Shown piece after piece: positions 17,248 through 24,343 of a stretch of DNA of 64,000 bases. Under the pieces are notes generated by a model. That model had not been told where the DNA came from. It ran no database searches and saw only the letters and a program-made list of their open reading frames with translations. How positions within the stretch are numbered: the stretch's first letter is position 1; every line of letters starts with the position of its first letter. This DNA comes from Micromonospora sp. NBC_01813 (GTDB lineage: Bacteria > Actinomycetota > Actinomycetes > Mycobacteriales > Micromonosporaceae), in NCBI RefSeq assembly GCF_035917335.1, contig NZ_CP109067.1:2417001-2481000 (forward strand), in the 5' to 3' direction. Position numbers and translations under genes: made by a program.

Positions 17248-18188
17248 CGCTGCGCCTCCTCTTTCGCCGACCAGCCTCCGACGGTCCGCACCGCACCGTC
17301 CACGGCCACCAACCGGGCCGGAGCACCGACACCGGCCAACCAACCGGGCGCCGCCGCGCCGCGTACCAGCGCCGCCGTACTCAACGTGTTGGCCCGTACG
17401 CAGCTGAACGCGGCCACCGACACGCTGCGCCACCGCCGCACGGCCGGCAACGCGGTACGCGGATCGACGATGTGGTGCATGGTCGTGTCCCCGGCGGTCC
17501 ACTGCCGGCTGACCGTGCTCGACGTGGCCAGCGCCCCGCCGGCTGGCAGACTCACCACGCAGTACGGGTCGCCCGGCGTGTCCTGTACCCGGATCCGCCA
17601 ACCACCGTCCGGGGCGGGACCGGCGGTGGCGATGTCACCGCCCAGGGCCACCAGCACACCGACCCCGCACCGCCGGGCCACGTCACGCGCGCAGCGGTCC
17701 GCCGCCCACGCCTTCGCGGTGGCACCAAGATCAAGCTGTACGCCGTCGGGCACGGTCAGCTCGGAGCCGTCCAGGCGGACCTGCCGCCAGTCGATCATCG
17801 GCGCGGGGGCGTCGGTGGCGATCCCCGGACGACCGTTCAGCGTCACCCACCGCAGGTCCTCGTCGTAGCCGAGCCGGCACATCGCCGCCCCTACTGTCGG
17901 GTCGACGTCCCCGTCGGTTTCATTGGCCGCCCGCAAGGCGACCGAGACCAAGCCTGCCAGCAGCGGGCTGACCGGCACCGGCGTACCGCCGGACCGGCAC
18001 GCCCGGACCAGCTCGGAGTCGGGTCGAAATCGGCTACAGGCGCCGTCGACGGCGGCCAGTACGTCCTCCACGATGGTTCGTGCCGCCGACGTCGCCGTCG
18101 GATCGGTCACCACCACCCTGGCCAGAGTCCCCCACACCTGCCACTGGGCGCAGTCCTCGCCCACCGGCAGGGTCTCCAGCAGCGGCAT
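17244..18188 (-). CDS. apbE: FAD:protein FMN transferase (ApbE)
   Basis: 314 aa. Covalently attaches FMN to Thr/Ser of target proteins, with Mg. Family motifs: SRFRPDSEL, DPTVG, LDLGATAKAWAADR, LVALGGDIATAG, ALATSSTVSRQW and HHIVDPRTALP. No signal peptide is evident. Lies between a small membrane-anchored acidic protein (4-nt gap upstream) and the ferric-reductase-like gene (4-nt overlap). No FMN-binding-domain target is encoded in the operon. Confidence 0.92.
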   Translation of the reverse strand: MPLLETLPVGEDCAQWQVWGTLARVVVTDPTATSAARTIVEDVLAAVDGACSRFRPDSELVRACRSGGTPVPVSPLLAGLVSVALRAANETDGDVDPTVGAAMCRLGYDEDLRWVTLNGRPGIATDAPAPMIDWRQVRLDGSELTVPDGVQLDLGATAKAWAADRCARDVARRCGVGVLVALGGDIATAGPAPDGGWRIRVQDTPGDPYCVVSLPAGGALATSSTVSRQWTAGDTTMHHIVDPRTALPAVRRWRSVSVAAFSCVRANTLSTAALVRGAAAPGWLAGVGAPARLVAVDGAVRTVGGWSAKEEAQR

Positions 18189-18192
18189 CGGG

Positions 18193-18546
18193 TCACGACC
18201 CGCCGGAGGTGGCCTGGCCGGGTTCGCCGCCGCCGTCGGTCACCGGCGGGAACTCCGCCGCCGGAGCCGGATCAGCCGGAGCCGGATCAGCCGCGGCCGG
18301 ATCACCGGCCGGCGGATCCGCCGGCGCCTGGTCGGGAGCGGTCTCCTGCCCGTCGCTGCCCGGCTGCGGCTCGTCGACGGCGCCGGGAACGACCTCACCC
18401 GGGCTGGTCGGCACGTTGGTGTCCTGCTCCGCGGTGTGTTCGGCGTGTGCCGCGACGGCGACGCCGAGCGTTCCGGCGATGCTCACCGCGGCCAGCCCGC
18501 CAGTGAGCATCGTGACCCGCCGATAACCGCGTTCCCGCTCGCCCAA
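18193..18546 (-). CDS. Small membrane-anchored acidic Pro/Ala-rich protein
   Basis: 117 aa. One N-terminal transmembrane segment (MLTGGLAAVSIAGTLGVAVA) followed by an acidic, disordered exterior tail with PADP/APDQ repeats (tandem gccggatcagccggagccggatcag-like DNA near 18260-18300). Start: a TTG at 18546 with an excellent AGGAGG five nucleotides upstream is preferred over the TTG at 18591. First gene of the ferredoxin/ApbE operon; possibly an accessory of the membrane electron carrier. Confidence 0.65.
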   Translation of the reverse strand: MGERERGYRRVTMLTGGLAAVSIAGTLGVAVAAHAEHTAEQDTNVPTSPGEVVPGAVDEPQPGSDGQETAPDQAPADPPAGDPAAADPAPADPAPAAEFPPVTDGGGEPGQATSGGS

Positions 18547-18787
18547 CGTGGCCTCCTGCGTCAGCGTCGGCGGCGGACCACCCGCCGTCAACCCGGGATA
18601 CGGCTGTAGCCGCCGACCGGTTCAACCGTCGCGGCGACCGCCCGGTCGGCTGTCCGCCAACTTCTCCCGTCGGCCGATTTACAGCGTCGATGATCGATGA
18701 CACCGTGTCCACAGCGGAGGGCGAGGTGCCCCCGCGTCGGGTGGGCGGCCGGACCGGCGGCCACCGATCGCCAACGAAGGGAAACGG

Positions 18788-20734
18788 ATGTCGACAAGGT
18801 CAGCTCCGAGGTCCGCAGCGGCAACCCTACTAGCGGCCGTGGCCGCCGTGCTGATGATCATTTCGGTGGCACCGGCCAGCCAGGCGGCCGGGCCACGCTT
18901 TGCCAATCTCGATCCGGGCGGCTCACCGAAGCTCACCGAGAAGGTCCCGGTCAACGTGGTCTTCCTCGGCTACAGCCAGGCCCAGGTGAACCGGTCGGCG
19001 TACCTCGACGAGTTGCCGAAGCGCTACGAGCCGGTGGTCCGCTCCCGGCTGTGGTACGACCAGGTGGAGAAGCTCGGCCTCACGTACACCTACGACTACC
19101 ACCTCAAGTACGCGGACAAGCGCTACACCGACCGGTTCTTCCGTGAGCTCACCCGCCTCGCGACGCCGGCACCGCTCACCACGTACCAGGAGCTCTACAA
19201 CGAGCAGACCAGCAACGTCACCACGATCACCGACAACCACCACATCGACGCGCCGAGTGTGGAGCGCTGGCTGGCGCTCAACCCTCCCGCTGGCGTCGAC
19301 ACCCGGCGGAACACCATCTTCTTCATCAACTGGTTCGGCCGGTCGGACTTCAAGTTTCACGTCTACACCAAGACGAACGAACCCGACCCGGACACCGGCT
19401 ACAACTTCGGCGCCGAGCGGGACAGCCGCAAGATCTCCGCGTGGGGTGGCACCACCGCCGACGACGAGGAGAACGGTCTCGGCTCCACCCGCCGGGTCTG
19501 GTTCCACGACCTGTCCGCCGGCCCCGAGTCATGGACGGAGAACTGGAACGTCGACGAGCCGGACCTGGACGGCAACGGCGTCGAGGACTACCGGATGCCG
19601 CCGGTCTGGGAGTACGCGGCCAACGGCTACCGCTCCCCCGACGCGCTCGCCAGCGACCTTGGCCTGATCACCCGGTACGTGGCACTGAACCTGCTGTTCA
19701 CCACCTCGCCGCTGTACCCGGCGGAGCTACCGACCGCCACCCCGCCGAAGTCGATCAACCTGGACAGCAATGTCTACGAGGGTTGGGACGGCGTCGACGC
19801 TTCCGCCACCTACGTCGACGAGCAGCTGCTGCAGCAGGAGCTGAAGGAGCTGCGCTGGCACAACGTGCTCGACTACGACAGCCAGGACCTGGCGTTCGAG
19901 GGTGAGGCGCGACGCTGCTACCTCGCGGTGATGATCGACGACGAGTCCTGCTACCCGGAGCTGGGCTACGAACCGTTCGCCAACTTCTACCTGCAGAACA
20001 CCTTCGAACTCGACCGGGTGCTCGACGACCAGGACCGGGTCGACTACGAGATGCCGATCTTCAGCTACGCGCTGCCGGCCGGAACCCCGGTGCCGGCGCT
20101 GGGCTTCGCCGACGACAACTACACCGACGGTACGCAGTCGTACGTCTTCGCGTTCGTCTCCCCGGAGATCGTGGCGGCGGGCTACGGGCTGACCACCACA
20201 CTGATCCATGAGGTCGGCCACCACCTGGGCATGAGCCACCCGCACGACGGCTACGACAGCGAAACCGGCGTCGACTACGGCCCGGCCGACGAGTTCTTCT
20301 TCGCCTGGTCCGGCGACCAGGTCAACTCGATGATGAGCTACATCGACCTGAACTGGGACTTCAGCCAGTTCGACCGGGACAACAGCGACCGGTTTCTCAC
20401 GGCCGCGTACAACGACGCGGCCAACCAGTTGGCCGAGGCGGTGCTGGACAGCGACCGGGCCGGCCGGGCACACGGCAAACTGCGGCAGGCCGACCTGCTG
20501 CTCGGTGCGGCGCAGCGGGCGCTGTCCGCGCACGACTACCGGCGGGCGTTGACGCTGGCCGAGCAGGCGTACGGCAAGGTCGTCGAGGCGGCGGAGCAGA
20601 CCGGTGTGTCGGCCGACGTGGTCACCGGCGCGATGGCCGCCCAGGCCAAGCAGGCCCGGATGACCAGCGAGTTGGCCGGGACACACGAGTTCATCGACAC
20701 GCTGGGCCCGGACTCCCCGCGTAGCAAGCCCTGA
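18788..20734 (+). CDS. Secreted zinc metalloprotease (metzincin-like)
   Basis: 648 aa with a Sec signal peptide (hydrophobic core LLAAVAAVLMIISV, likely cleavage after SQA about residue 33). The active site is HEVGHHLGMSHPHD near residue 473 (HExxHxxGxxH) and a downstream MMSYI looks like the Met-turn of metzincins. About 430 residues precede the catalytic motif, containing DLDGNGVEDYR (calcium-binding-like) and several aromatic-rich stretches; I do not recognise a named subfamily. The C-terminal 110 residues are helical. Preceded by GAAGGGAAACGG and followed by a 38-bp palindrome. Confidence 0.85.
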   Translation: MSTRSAPRSAAATLLAAVAAVLMIISVAPASQAAGPRFANLDPGGSPKLTEKVPVNVVFLGYSQAQVNRSAYLDELPKRYEPVVRSRLWYDQVEKLGLTYTYDYHLKYADKRYTDRFFRELTRLATPAPLTTYQELYNEQTSNVTTITDNHHIDAPSVERWLALNPPAGVDTRRNTIFFINWFGRSDFKFHVYTKTNEPDPDTGYNFGAERDSRKISAWGGTTADDEENGLGSTRRVWFHDLSAGPESWTENWNVDEPDLDGNGVEDYRMPPVWEYAANGYRSPDALASDLGLITRYVALNLLFTTSPLYPAELPTATPPKSINLDSNVYEGWDGVDASATYVDEQLLQQELKELRWHNVLDYDSQDLAFEGEARRCYLAVMIDDESCYPELGYEPFANFYLQNTFELDRVLDDQDRVDYEMPIFSYALPAGTPVPALGFADDNYTDGTQSYVFAFVSPEIVAAGYGLTTTLIHEVGHHLGMSHPHDGYDSETGVDYGPADEFFFAWSGDQVNSMMSYIDLNWDFSQFDRDNSDRFLTAAYNDAANQLAEAVLDSDRAGRAHGKLRQADLLLGAAQRALSAHDYRRALTLAEQAYGKVVEAAEQTGVSADVVTGAMAAQAKQARMTSELAGTHEFIDTLGPDSPRSKP

Positions 20735-20740
20735 TCCGGC

Positions 20741-20778
20741 GCGGGGGTGCCCGAGGAACGTTCCTCGGGCACCCCCGC
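20741..20778 (+). terminator. Perfect 38-bp palindromic terminator
   Basis: Two uninterrupted 19-bp arms (GCGGGGGTGCCCGAGGAAC and its complement) meeting at aacgtt, 6 nt after the metalloprotease stop. No T-tract follows, as is common in high-GC actinobacteria. Confidence 0.85.
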
Positions 20779-20894
20779 TACCGGGCTTTCATTCGCCGAA
20801 CAGACTCGGTGGGAAGTGCGCGGTCCGGGTGAGCCGGCGCACCACCCGTACTGCGTCCTAGGAGGATGGGAAGAAGTCGTCGGCCGCCGGCTGC

Positions 20895-21626
20895 CTATGC
20901 CGAACAGGCCGGTGTGACCACCACGGCGGAGCGGCTGGTCGCCACCACCAGGCCGAAGGTCACCGTACCGTCCGGTGCGACCGTGCCGTTGTAGGCGGCG
21001 TTACGCACGACGACGGACCCGTCGTCGTTGTCCGCCTCCCCACCCCAGACGGACTGGATACGCTCGTCGCCCGGCCACTGCCAGGACACCTGCCAGCCGT
21101 GGATCGGCTCCGTACCGATGTTGCGGACGGTGACGGTGCTGACGAACCCGCCAGCCCACGCGGCATCGACCACGGCGGACGCGACGCAGCCGGCCACCGA
21201 CAGGGTCCGGGCCGGTCCCCCGACCGCATAGACGTCCCGCCGGCCCTCGCCATCGCTGAACCGGAACCAGTACTCGGTGTCCGGAACCAGCCCGTCGAGG
21301 GTGACGTCGCCGTAGCGTTCGGGGCCGGAGACCGCCGCCGCCACCGGATTGCGCCACTGCTGGGCATCGGCCAGGCTCGCGAACAGCGTCACCGTGACCG
21401 GGAGAACGTAGCCGCACGGCGGACCAACCAACATCATCGAGTACCTGACGGTCACGCTGGTCTGGGTCGTCCCGGCCACCGAACCGGTGAGCGGCAGCAC
21501 CGGCGGGCACGCCACGGTCGGCGTGGGAGCCGGGGACGGGGTGACGACCTGCGCCTGGGCTGCACCGGCCCAGCCGGCGAGGGTGATGGTCGTGGCGGCC
21601 AGTAGGGCGCCGAGTCGGTGCAACAT
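20895..21626 (-). CDS. Secreted CBM2-containing protein without catalytic domain
   Basis: 243 aa. Signal peptide (LLAATTITLAGWAGAAQAQ), short Pro/Thr linker, a fibronectin-III-like domain (about residues 45-140, with LVPDTEYWFRFSDGEG) and a C-terminal carbohydrate-binding module of family 2 (about 148-243: CVASAV...WAGGFVSTVTVRNIGTEPIHGW...NAAYNGTVAPDGTVTFGLVV...C). The conserved surface Trp residues and the terminal cysteines of CBM2 are present. It lacks any enzyme domain, so it is probably a cellulose/chitin adhesin or a helper. Confidence 0.85.
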   Translation of the reverse strand: MLHRLGALLAATTITLAGWAGAAQAQVVTPSPAPTPTVACPPVLPLTGSVAGTTQTSVTVRYSMMLVGPPCGYVLPVTVTLFASLADAQQWRNPVAAAVSGPERYGDVTLDGLVPDTEYWFRFSDGEGRRDVYAVGGPARTLSVAGCVASAVVDAAWAGGFVSTVTVRNIGTEPIHGWQVSWQWPGDERIQSVWGGEADNDDGSVVVRNAAYNGTVAPDGTVTFGLVVATSRSAVVVTPACSA

Positions 21627-22028
21627 CTACGAACTCCTTCGGTTGATCGGATCCGCGCCAGGTCGCAACGACGGGTACGCGTTCGCCACCGGCTCGCGGA
21701 ACTGGGGGGAGAGAACGTCGCCAGCGGCCAGCGGCCGGCCGGCCACAAGGTACGGTGCGACTCGGGACGGATGACCTGACTGCGGAGAGGATTGCCCGGT
21801 GCCGGGTGGCGAACCACCTGGCCCTCTCGGCTCGGGTCGAGCCACTCGCACTGCTCCCGATGCGACTACCAAATTCTGGCATGTGATGGTGATCGATACA
21901 ATCAGCGATTCAGCTGCACCTGGGAGGCCCTTGCCGCCCGTCCCGATGCCGCTGGTCCGCCACCGCCGGGAACCGGAAGCGGGCGGTGGCGCGATATCGG
22001 CTCGACCGGTTTGACAGCGCCTGCGATC
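21627..22028. other. Intergenic region between CBM2 gene and the DUF/permuted-RNA locus
   Basis: 402 bp, divergent. An ORF reading in from 21792 is an upstream extension of the 22029 gene without family-like sequence. The candidate promoter at 21874-21902 is listed separately. A TTGACA at 22011-22016 lies too close to the start codon to pair with a -10 box. Confidence 0.45.
21874..21902 (+). promoter_or_regulatory. Candidate promoter of the 22029 gene and downstream RNAs
   Basis: -10 TACAAT (21897-21902) with a weak -35 TTCTGG (21874-21879) at 17-nt spacing; the local AT content is raised (ccaaattctggcatgtga). It would give a leader of about 120 nt. Confidence 0.35.
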
Positions 22029-22775
22029 ATGATCGCCGTGACCAAGCTGAACCAGATCATCGCGGTGGAGAAGGGCGTCAAGAGCAAGTCCTTCGCGGAG
22101 TTGACCGAGGCGCACCACGCGGTGCAGAAGCAGCCGCTGCTGTCCGGCATCTCCCGCACCTACCAGCCCAAGGACGAGGAGGGCGAGCAGTTCCCGCCCG
22201 AGTCAACCCGGGTGCAGGTGCACGCCGAGCAGATCATGCGGGACGTGGCGAAGACACTCACCCGGCTGTTCGACGTGACCGCGACCAAGGACTGGGCGAA
22301 CACCCGGGCCACCGCCGATGTCGTGGTCGACGGCCGGACCCTCGTCACCGCCGCGCCGGTGTCGTACCTGCTGTTCCTGGAAAAGCAGCTGGTCGACCTG
22401 CACACCTTCGTCAAGAAGCTGCCGGTGCTGGACGCCGCCGAGTCGTGGAGCCGTGACGAGTCGACCGACTCGTGGCGTACCGAGCCGGTGCGGACGGTCA
22501 AGACGAAGAAGGTGCCCCGCAACCACGTCAAGGCCGAGGCGACCGACAAGCACCCGGCGCAGGTCGAGGTCTACTACGAGGACGTTCCGGTCGGCTACTG
22601 GACGACGGTGAAGTTCTCCGGTGCGCTGCCGGCCCGCCGGGTCAACGAGTTGCTGGACCGGATCGCCACCCTGCAGACCGCGGTCAAGTTCGCCCGCGAG
22701 GAGGCCAACGGCGCCGAGGTCACCGACCAGCGGATCGGCGACGCGGTCTTCGGCTACCTCTTCGCAGGGTCGTAG
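22029..22775 (+). CDS. Conserved hypothetical protein adjacent to permuted tRNA-like RNAs
   Basis: 248 aa, charged, no signal or membrane segment. Recognisable blocks: KLNQIIAVEKGVKSKSFAEL at the N-terminus, RTYQPKDEEGEQFPPESTRV, FDVTATKDWANTRATADVVV, then a basic stretch TKKVPRNHVKAEATDKHPAQ and the C-terminal AREEANGAEVTDQRIGD. I believe related proteins occur in many actinobacteria and some of their phages (possibly the family called DUF7873; from memory). No enzymatic motif is apparent; the Lys-rich KTKKVPRNHVK segment could bind nucleic acid. ATG at 22029; a GTG at 22038 is an equally plausible start. The two tRNA-like RNAs follow on the same strand. Confidence 0.8.
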   Translation: MIAVTKLNQIIAVEKGVKSKSFAELTEAHHAVQKQPLLSGISRTYQPKDEEGEQFPPESTRVQVHAEQIMRDVAKTLTRLFDVTATKDWANTRATADVVVDGRTLVTAAPVSYLLFLEKQLVDLHTFVKKLPVLDAAESWSRDESTDSWRTEPVRTVKTKKVPRNHVKAEATDKHPAQVEVYYEDVPVGYWTTVKFSGALPARRVNELLDRIATLQTAVKFAREEANGAEVTDQRIGDAVFGYLFAGS

Positions 22776-22801
22776 ACCGGAGTCGCGATACCCTCACAGT
22801 C

Positions 22802-22859
22802 TCCCCCGGAATGAGCCCCGGGGGATGCCCGAAGTCCGGGTTCCCACCCGGATGAGGGC
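22802..22859 (+). ncRNA. Two adjacent stem-loops 5' of the permuted tRNA-like RNAs
   Basis: Hairpin A: TCCCCCGG (22802-22809) with CCGGGGGA (22818-22825). Hairpin B: TCCGGGT (22835-22841) with ACCCGGA (22846-22852), extended by GCCC (22827-22830) with GGGC (22856-22859) across a GAAG/TGA internal loop containing tandem G-A-type bases. Hairpin A could end or process the protein mRNA; hairpin B could be part of the RNA or a protein-binding site. Confidence 0.55.
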
Positions 22860-22871
22860 GAAGGAGCACCA

Positions 22872-23009
22872 AGCTGAAGCTGATCGCAGAAGCTGACGAA
22901 GCGGTCCCAGTGCGGGTTCGAGTCCCGCCCCCGGTACCAGACCACACCGGGGTAGCCCAACTGGCAGAGGCAGCCGCCTGACATCTCAGACTCTCGCTCC
23001 ACGCTCAGC
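22872..23009 (+). ncRNA. Circularly permuted tRNA-like RNA, unit 1 (anticodon-loop sequence CTGACAT)
   Basis: Order along the DNA: anticodon 3' strand GCGGT (22901-22905), T-arm GCGGG-TTCGAGT-CCCGC (22912-22928), acceptor 3' strand CCCCGGT (22929-22935), A-CCA (22936-22939), six-nt linker, acceptor 5' strand ACCGGGG (22946-22952), TA, D-arm GCCC...GGC with AACTGGCAG loop (22955-22971), anticodon 5' strand GCCGC (22973-22977), then CTGACAT. Acceptor pairs 7/7, T-stem 5/5, anticodon stem 5/5 with one G-U. The unit's ends pair in a long imperfect helix (GCTGA 22873-22877 with TCAGC 23005-23009; AGA 22888-22890 with TCT 22992-22994; CTGA 22893-22896 with TCAG 22986-22989). The D- and T-loops have the conserved GG and TTCGA. 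Loop would offer GAC (Val). Confidence 0.85.
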
Positions 23010-23033
23010 ATTCGCCACCGGCCGCCAGGTCGA

Positions 23034-23144
23034 GAAGGGACGGACAGGGACAACTGGATGCTGGTTCGATTCCAGCTCGCGCCTCCACGCGGCGCGATAG
23101 TTTAAGGGCAAAACCCAGCGTCATAAAGAGTGATCCGTCCCTTT
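23034..23144 (+). ncRNA. Circularly permuted tRNA-like RNA, unit 2 (CAT in anticodon position)
   Basis: Order: closing helix 5' strand AAGGGACGGA (23035-23044), anticodon 3' strand CTGG (23054-23057), T-arm GCTGG-TTCGATT-CCAGC (23060-23076), acceptor 3' strand TCGCGCC (23077-23083), T-CCA (23084-23087), linker CGC, acceptor 5' strand GGCGCGA (23091-23097), TA, D-arm GTTT-AAGGGCA-AAAC (23100-23114), anticodon 5' strand CCAG(C) (23115-23119), GTCATAA (CAT at 23122-23124), closing helix 3' strand TCCGTCCCTT (23134-23143). Acceptor 7/7, T-stem 5/5, D-stem 4/4, closing helix 10/10. The anticodon stem has only four good pairs, position 26 seems absent and the variable loop is about 2 nt, which favours a tRNA mimic over a translating tRNA. 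Confidence 0.85.
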
Positions 23145-24170
23145 AAACGTGCTGGCGACAGCAAATGGGTGGCAGCCCAGAGGCCCGGAGACAGGACAGC
23201 TCTCCGGGCCTCGCCACACCCAGCGGTGATAGGCGTCCAGATCGACGTTGCCGCCACAGATGACCGTCACGATATGGCGGCCGACGAAACGGTCCCGGTC
23301 CTCCAGGACGGCGGCGACGCCGAGGGCGGCGGACGGCTCGACGACCAGGCCCGTGTGCTCCAGGAGCAGCCGCATGCCCGCGATGATCGACGCCTCCTGG
23401 ACGAGGACGGCGTCGTCCGCCACCACCAGCAGATCGTCCAGCACCGCGGCGATGGGGTGCCGGCCGGCGACCCCGTCGGCGATGGTGTCGGTCGATTCGG
23501 TGCTGACGACCCGGCGCTCATGCCAGGAGCGGGTCATCGCCGGTGCACCCACCGGCTGTACGCAGATCGTCTCGACGCCGGGTGCCAGGCTCCTCAGGAC
23601 GTGGCCGATGCCGGTCGCCATCGCGCCACCGCCCAGGGCGATCAGCACAGCGTCGAAGTCGACGCCGGCACCCGCCAACTCAAGGCCGATCGTCGCGGCG
23701 CCCTCGCAGGTCTCGATGTCGAGACTGTCCTCGACCAGTCGAATGCCGCGCGAGCGCGCGAGCGCGGCAGCTCGCTCACGGGCCATCTCGAAGTCTCCGT
23801 CGACCAGGTCGAGCTCGGCACCGAGCGCGCGGATCCGATCGAGCTTGGCGGCAGGTGCCTGCCGTGCTGCCACCACGGTCACGTCGAGGCCACGGCGGCG
23901 GCCGGACCAGCCGAGCGCCTGGCCGAGGTTCCCGGCGCTGGCGCACACCACGGCGGTGCGCCCCTGCCCGGTCAGCAGGCTCGCGACGAGCTCGGTGCCC
24001 CGGGCCTTGAAGCTGCGGACCGGGTTCGCCGTCTCCAGTTTGATGCTCACCGTGCAGCCGAGCTCGCGTCCCAGCGCATCGCACCGGTACAGCGGGGTGT
24101 CCAGGAAGATGGGGTCGATCACCTGGCGGGCCGCGTGGATCCGGTCCAGGTCGAGGCGGGTCTTCAGCAC
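23121..24170 (-). CDS. Threonine/serine dehydratase-like PLP enzyme (fold type II)
   Basis: 349 aa. PLP-dependent lyase of the tryptophan-synthase-beta family. Motifs: SFKARGT (PLP lysine, about residue 55), SAGNLGQALGW (phosphate/asparagine loop), LGGGAMATG and VICGGNVDLDAYH near the end. Substrate could be Thr, Ser or a hydroxy-aspartate. The normal family end is near GGNVDLDAYHRWV; the final 30 or so residues are encoded by sequence that is also the antisense of the hairpin at 23181-23211 and the 3' edge of RNA unit 2. Convergent with the RNA locus. Confidence 0.85.
   Translation of the reverse strand: MLKTRLDLDRIHAARQVIDPIFLDTPLYRCDALGRELGCTVSIKLETANPVRSFKARGTELVASLLTGQGRTAVVCASAGNLGQALGWSGRRRGLDVTVVAARQAPAAKLDRIRALGAELDLVDGDFEMARERAAALARSRGIRLVEDSLDIETCEGAATIGLELAGAGVDFDAVLIALGGGAMATGIGHVLRSLAPGVETICVQPVGAPAMTRSWHERRVVSTESTDTIADGVAGRHPIAAVLDDLLVVADDAVLVQEASIIAGMRLLLEHTGLVVEPSAALGVAAVLEDRDRFVGRHIVTVICGGNVDLDAYHRWVWRGPESCPVSGPLGCHPFAVASTFKGTDHSL
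23181..23211. terminator. Hairpin terminator of the RNA locus, inside the convergent dehydratase gene
   Basis: AGGCCCGGAG / CTCCGGGCCT, 10 bp with an 11-nt loop, 37 nt downstream of the closing helix of RNA unit 2 on the plus strand. It lies within the C-terminal codons of the minus-strand dehydratase gene. Confidence 0.6.
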
Positions 24171-24343
24171 GCGGGAACCGTACTCCGCAAGCGCCGCCTC
24201 GACCGTGCGTTTTCGCGTCCGCAGCGGTCGGGCCGACGGTCGTCAACGCTGTCTCCCGAGCGAGGCAGATTGACGACAAGCGATTTACAGGTGAGCGCCC
24301 GAGCCGTATCGTCAGCGCATCGGCCGGCAGCACGGGGGACTTG

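Noticed and set aside
22011-22016. TTGACA as -35 box of the 22029 gene
   Set aside because: A -10 at the right distance would fall inside the coding start and none matches TANNNT there.
22846-22939. Ordinary tRNA ending in the T-arm and CCA at 22912-22939
   Set aside because: No 5' acceptor strand complementary to CCCCGGT occurs in the 90 nt upstream; the matching ACCGGGG lies downstream at 22946, which gives the permuted reading.
22754-23053. Minus-strand ORF of 99 aa containing RGRDSNPHWDRF
   Set aside because: This peptide pattern is what one gets from translating the antisense of a tRNA-like T-arm; it overlaps RNA unit 1 and has no family resemblance.
22978-23053. Permuted group I intron-exon arrangement around the tRNA halves
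   Set aside because: The sequence between units (about 75 nt) is too short for a group I core and lacks recognisable P3-P7 core motifs; a simple closing helix explains the pairing.
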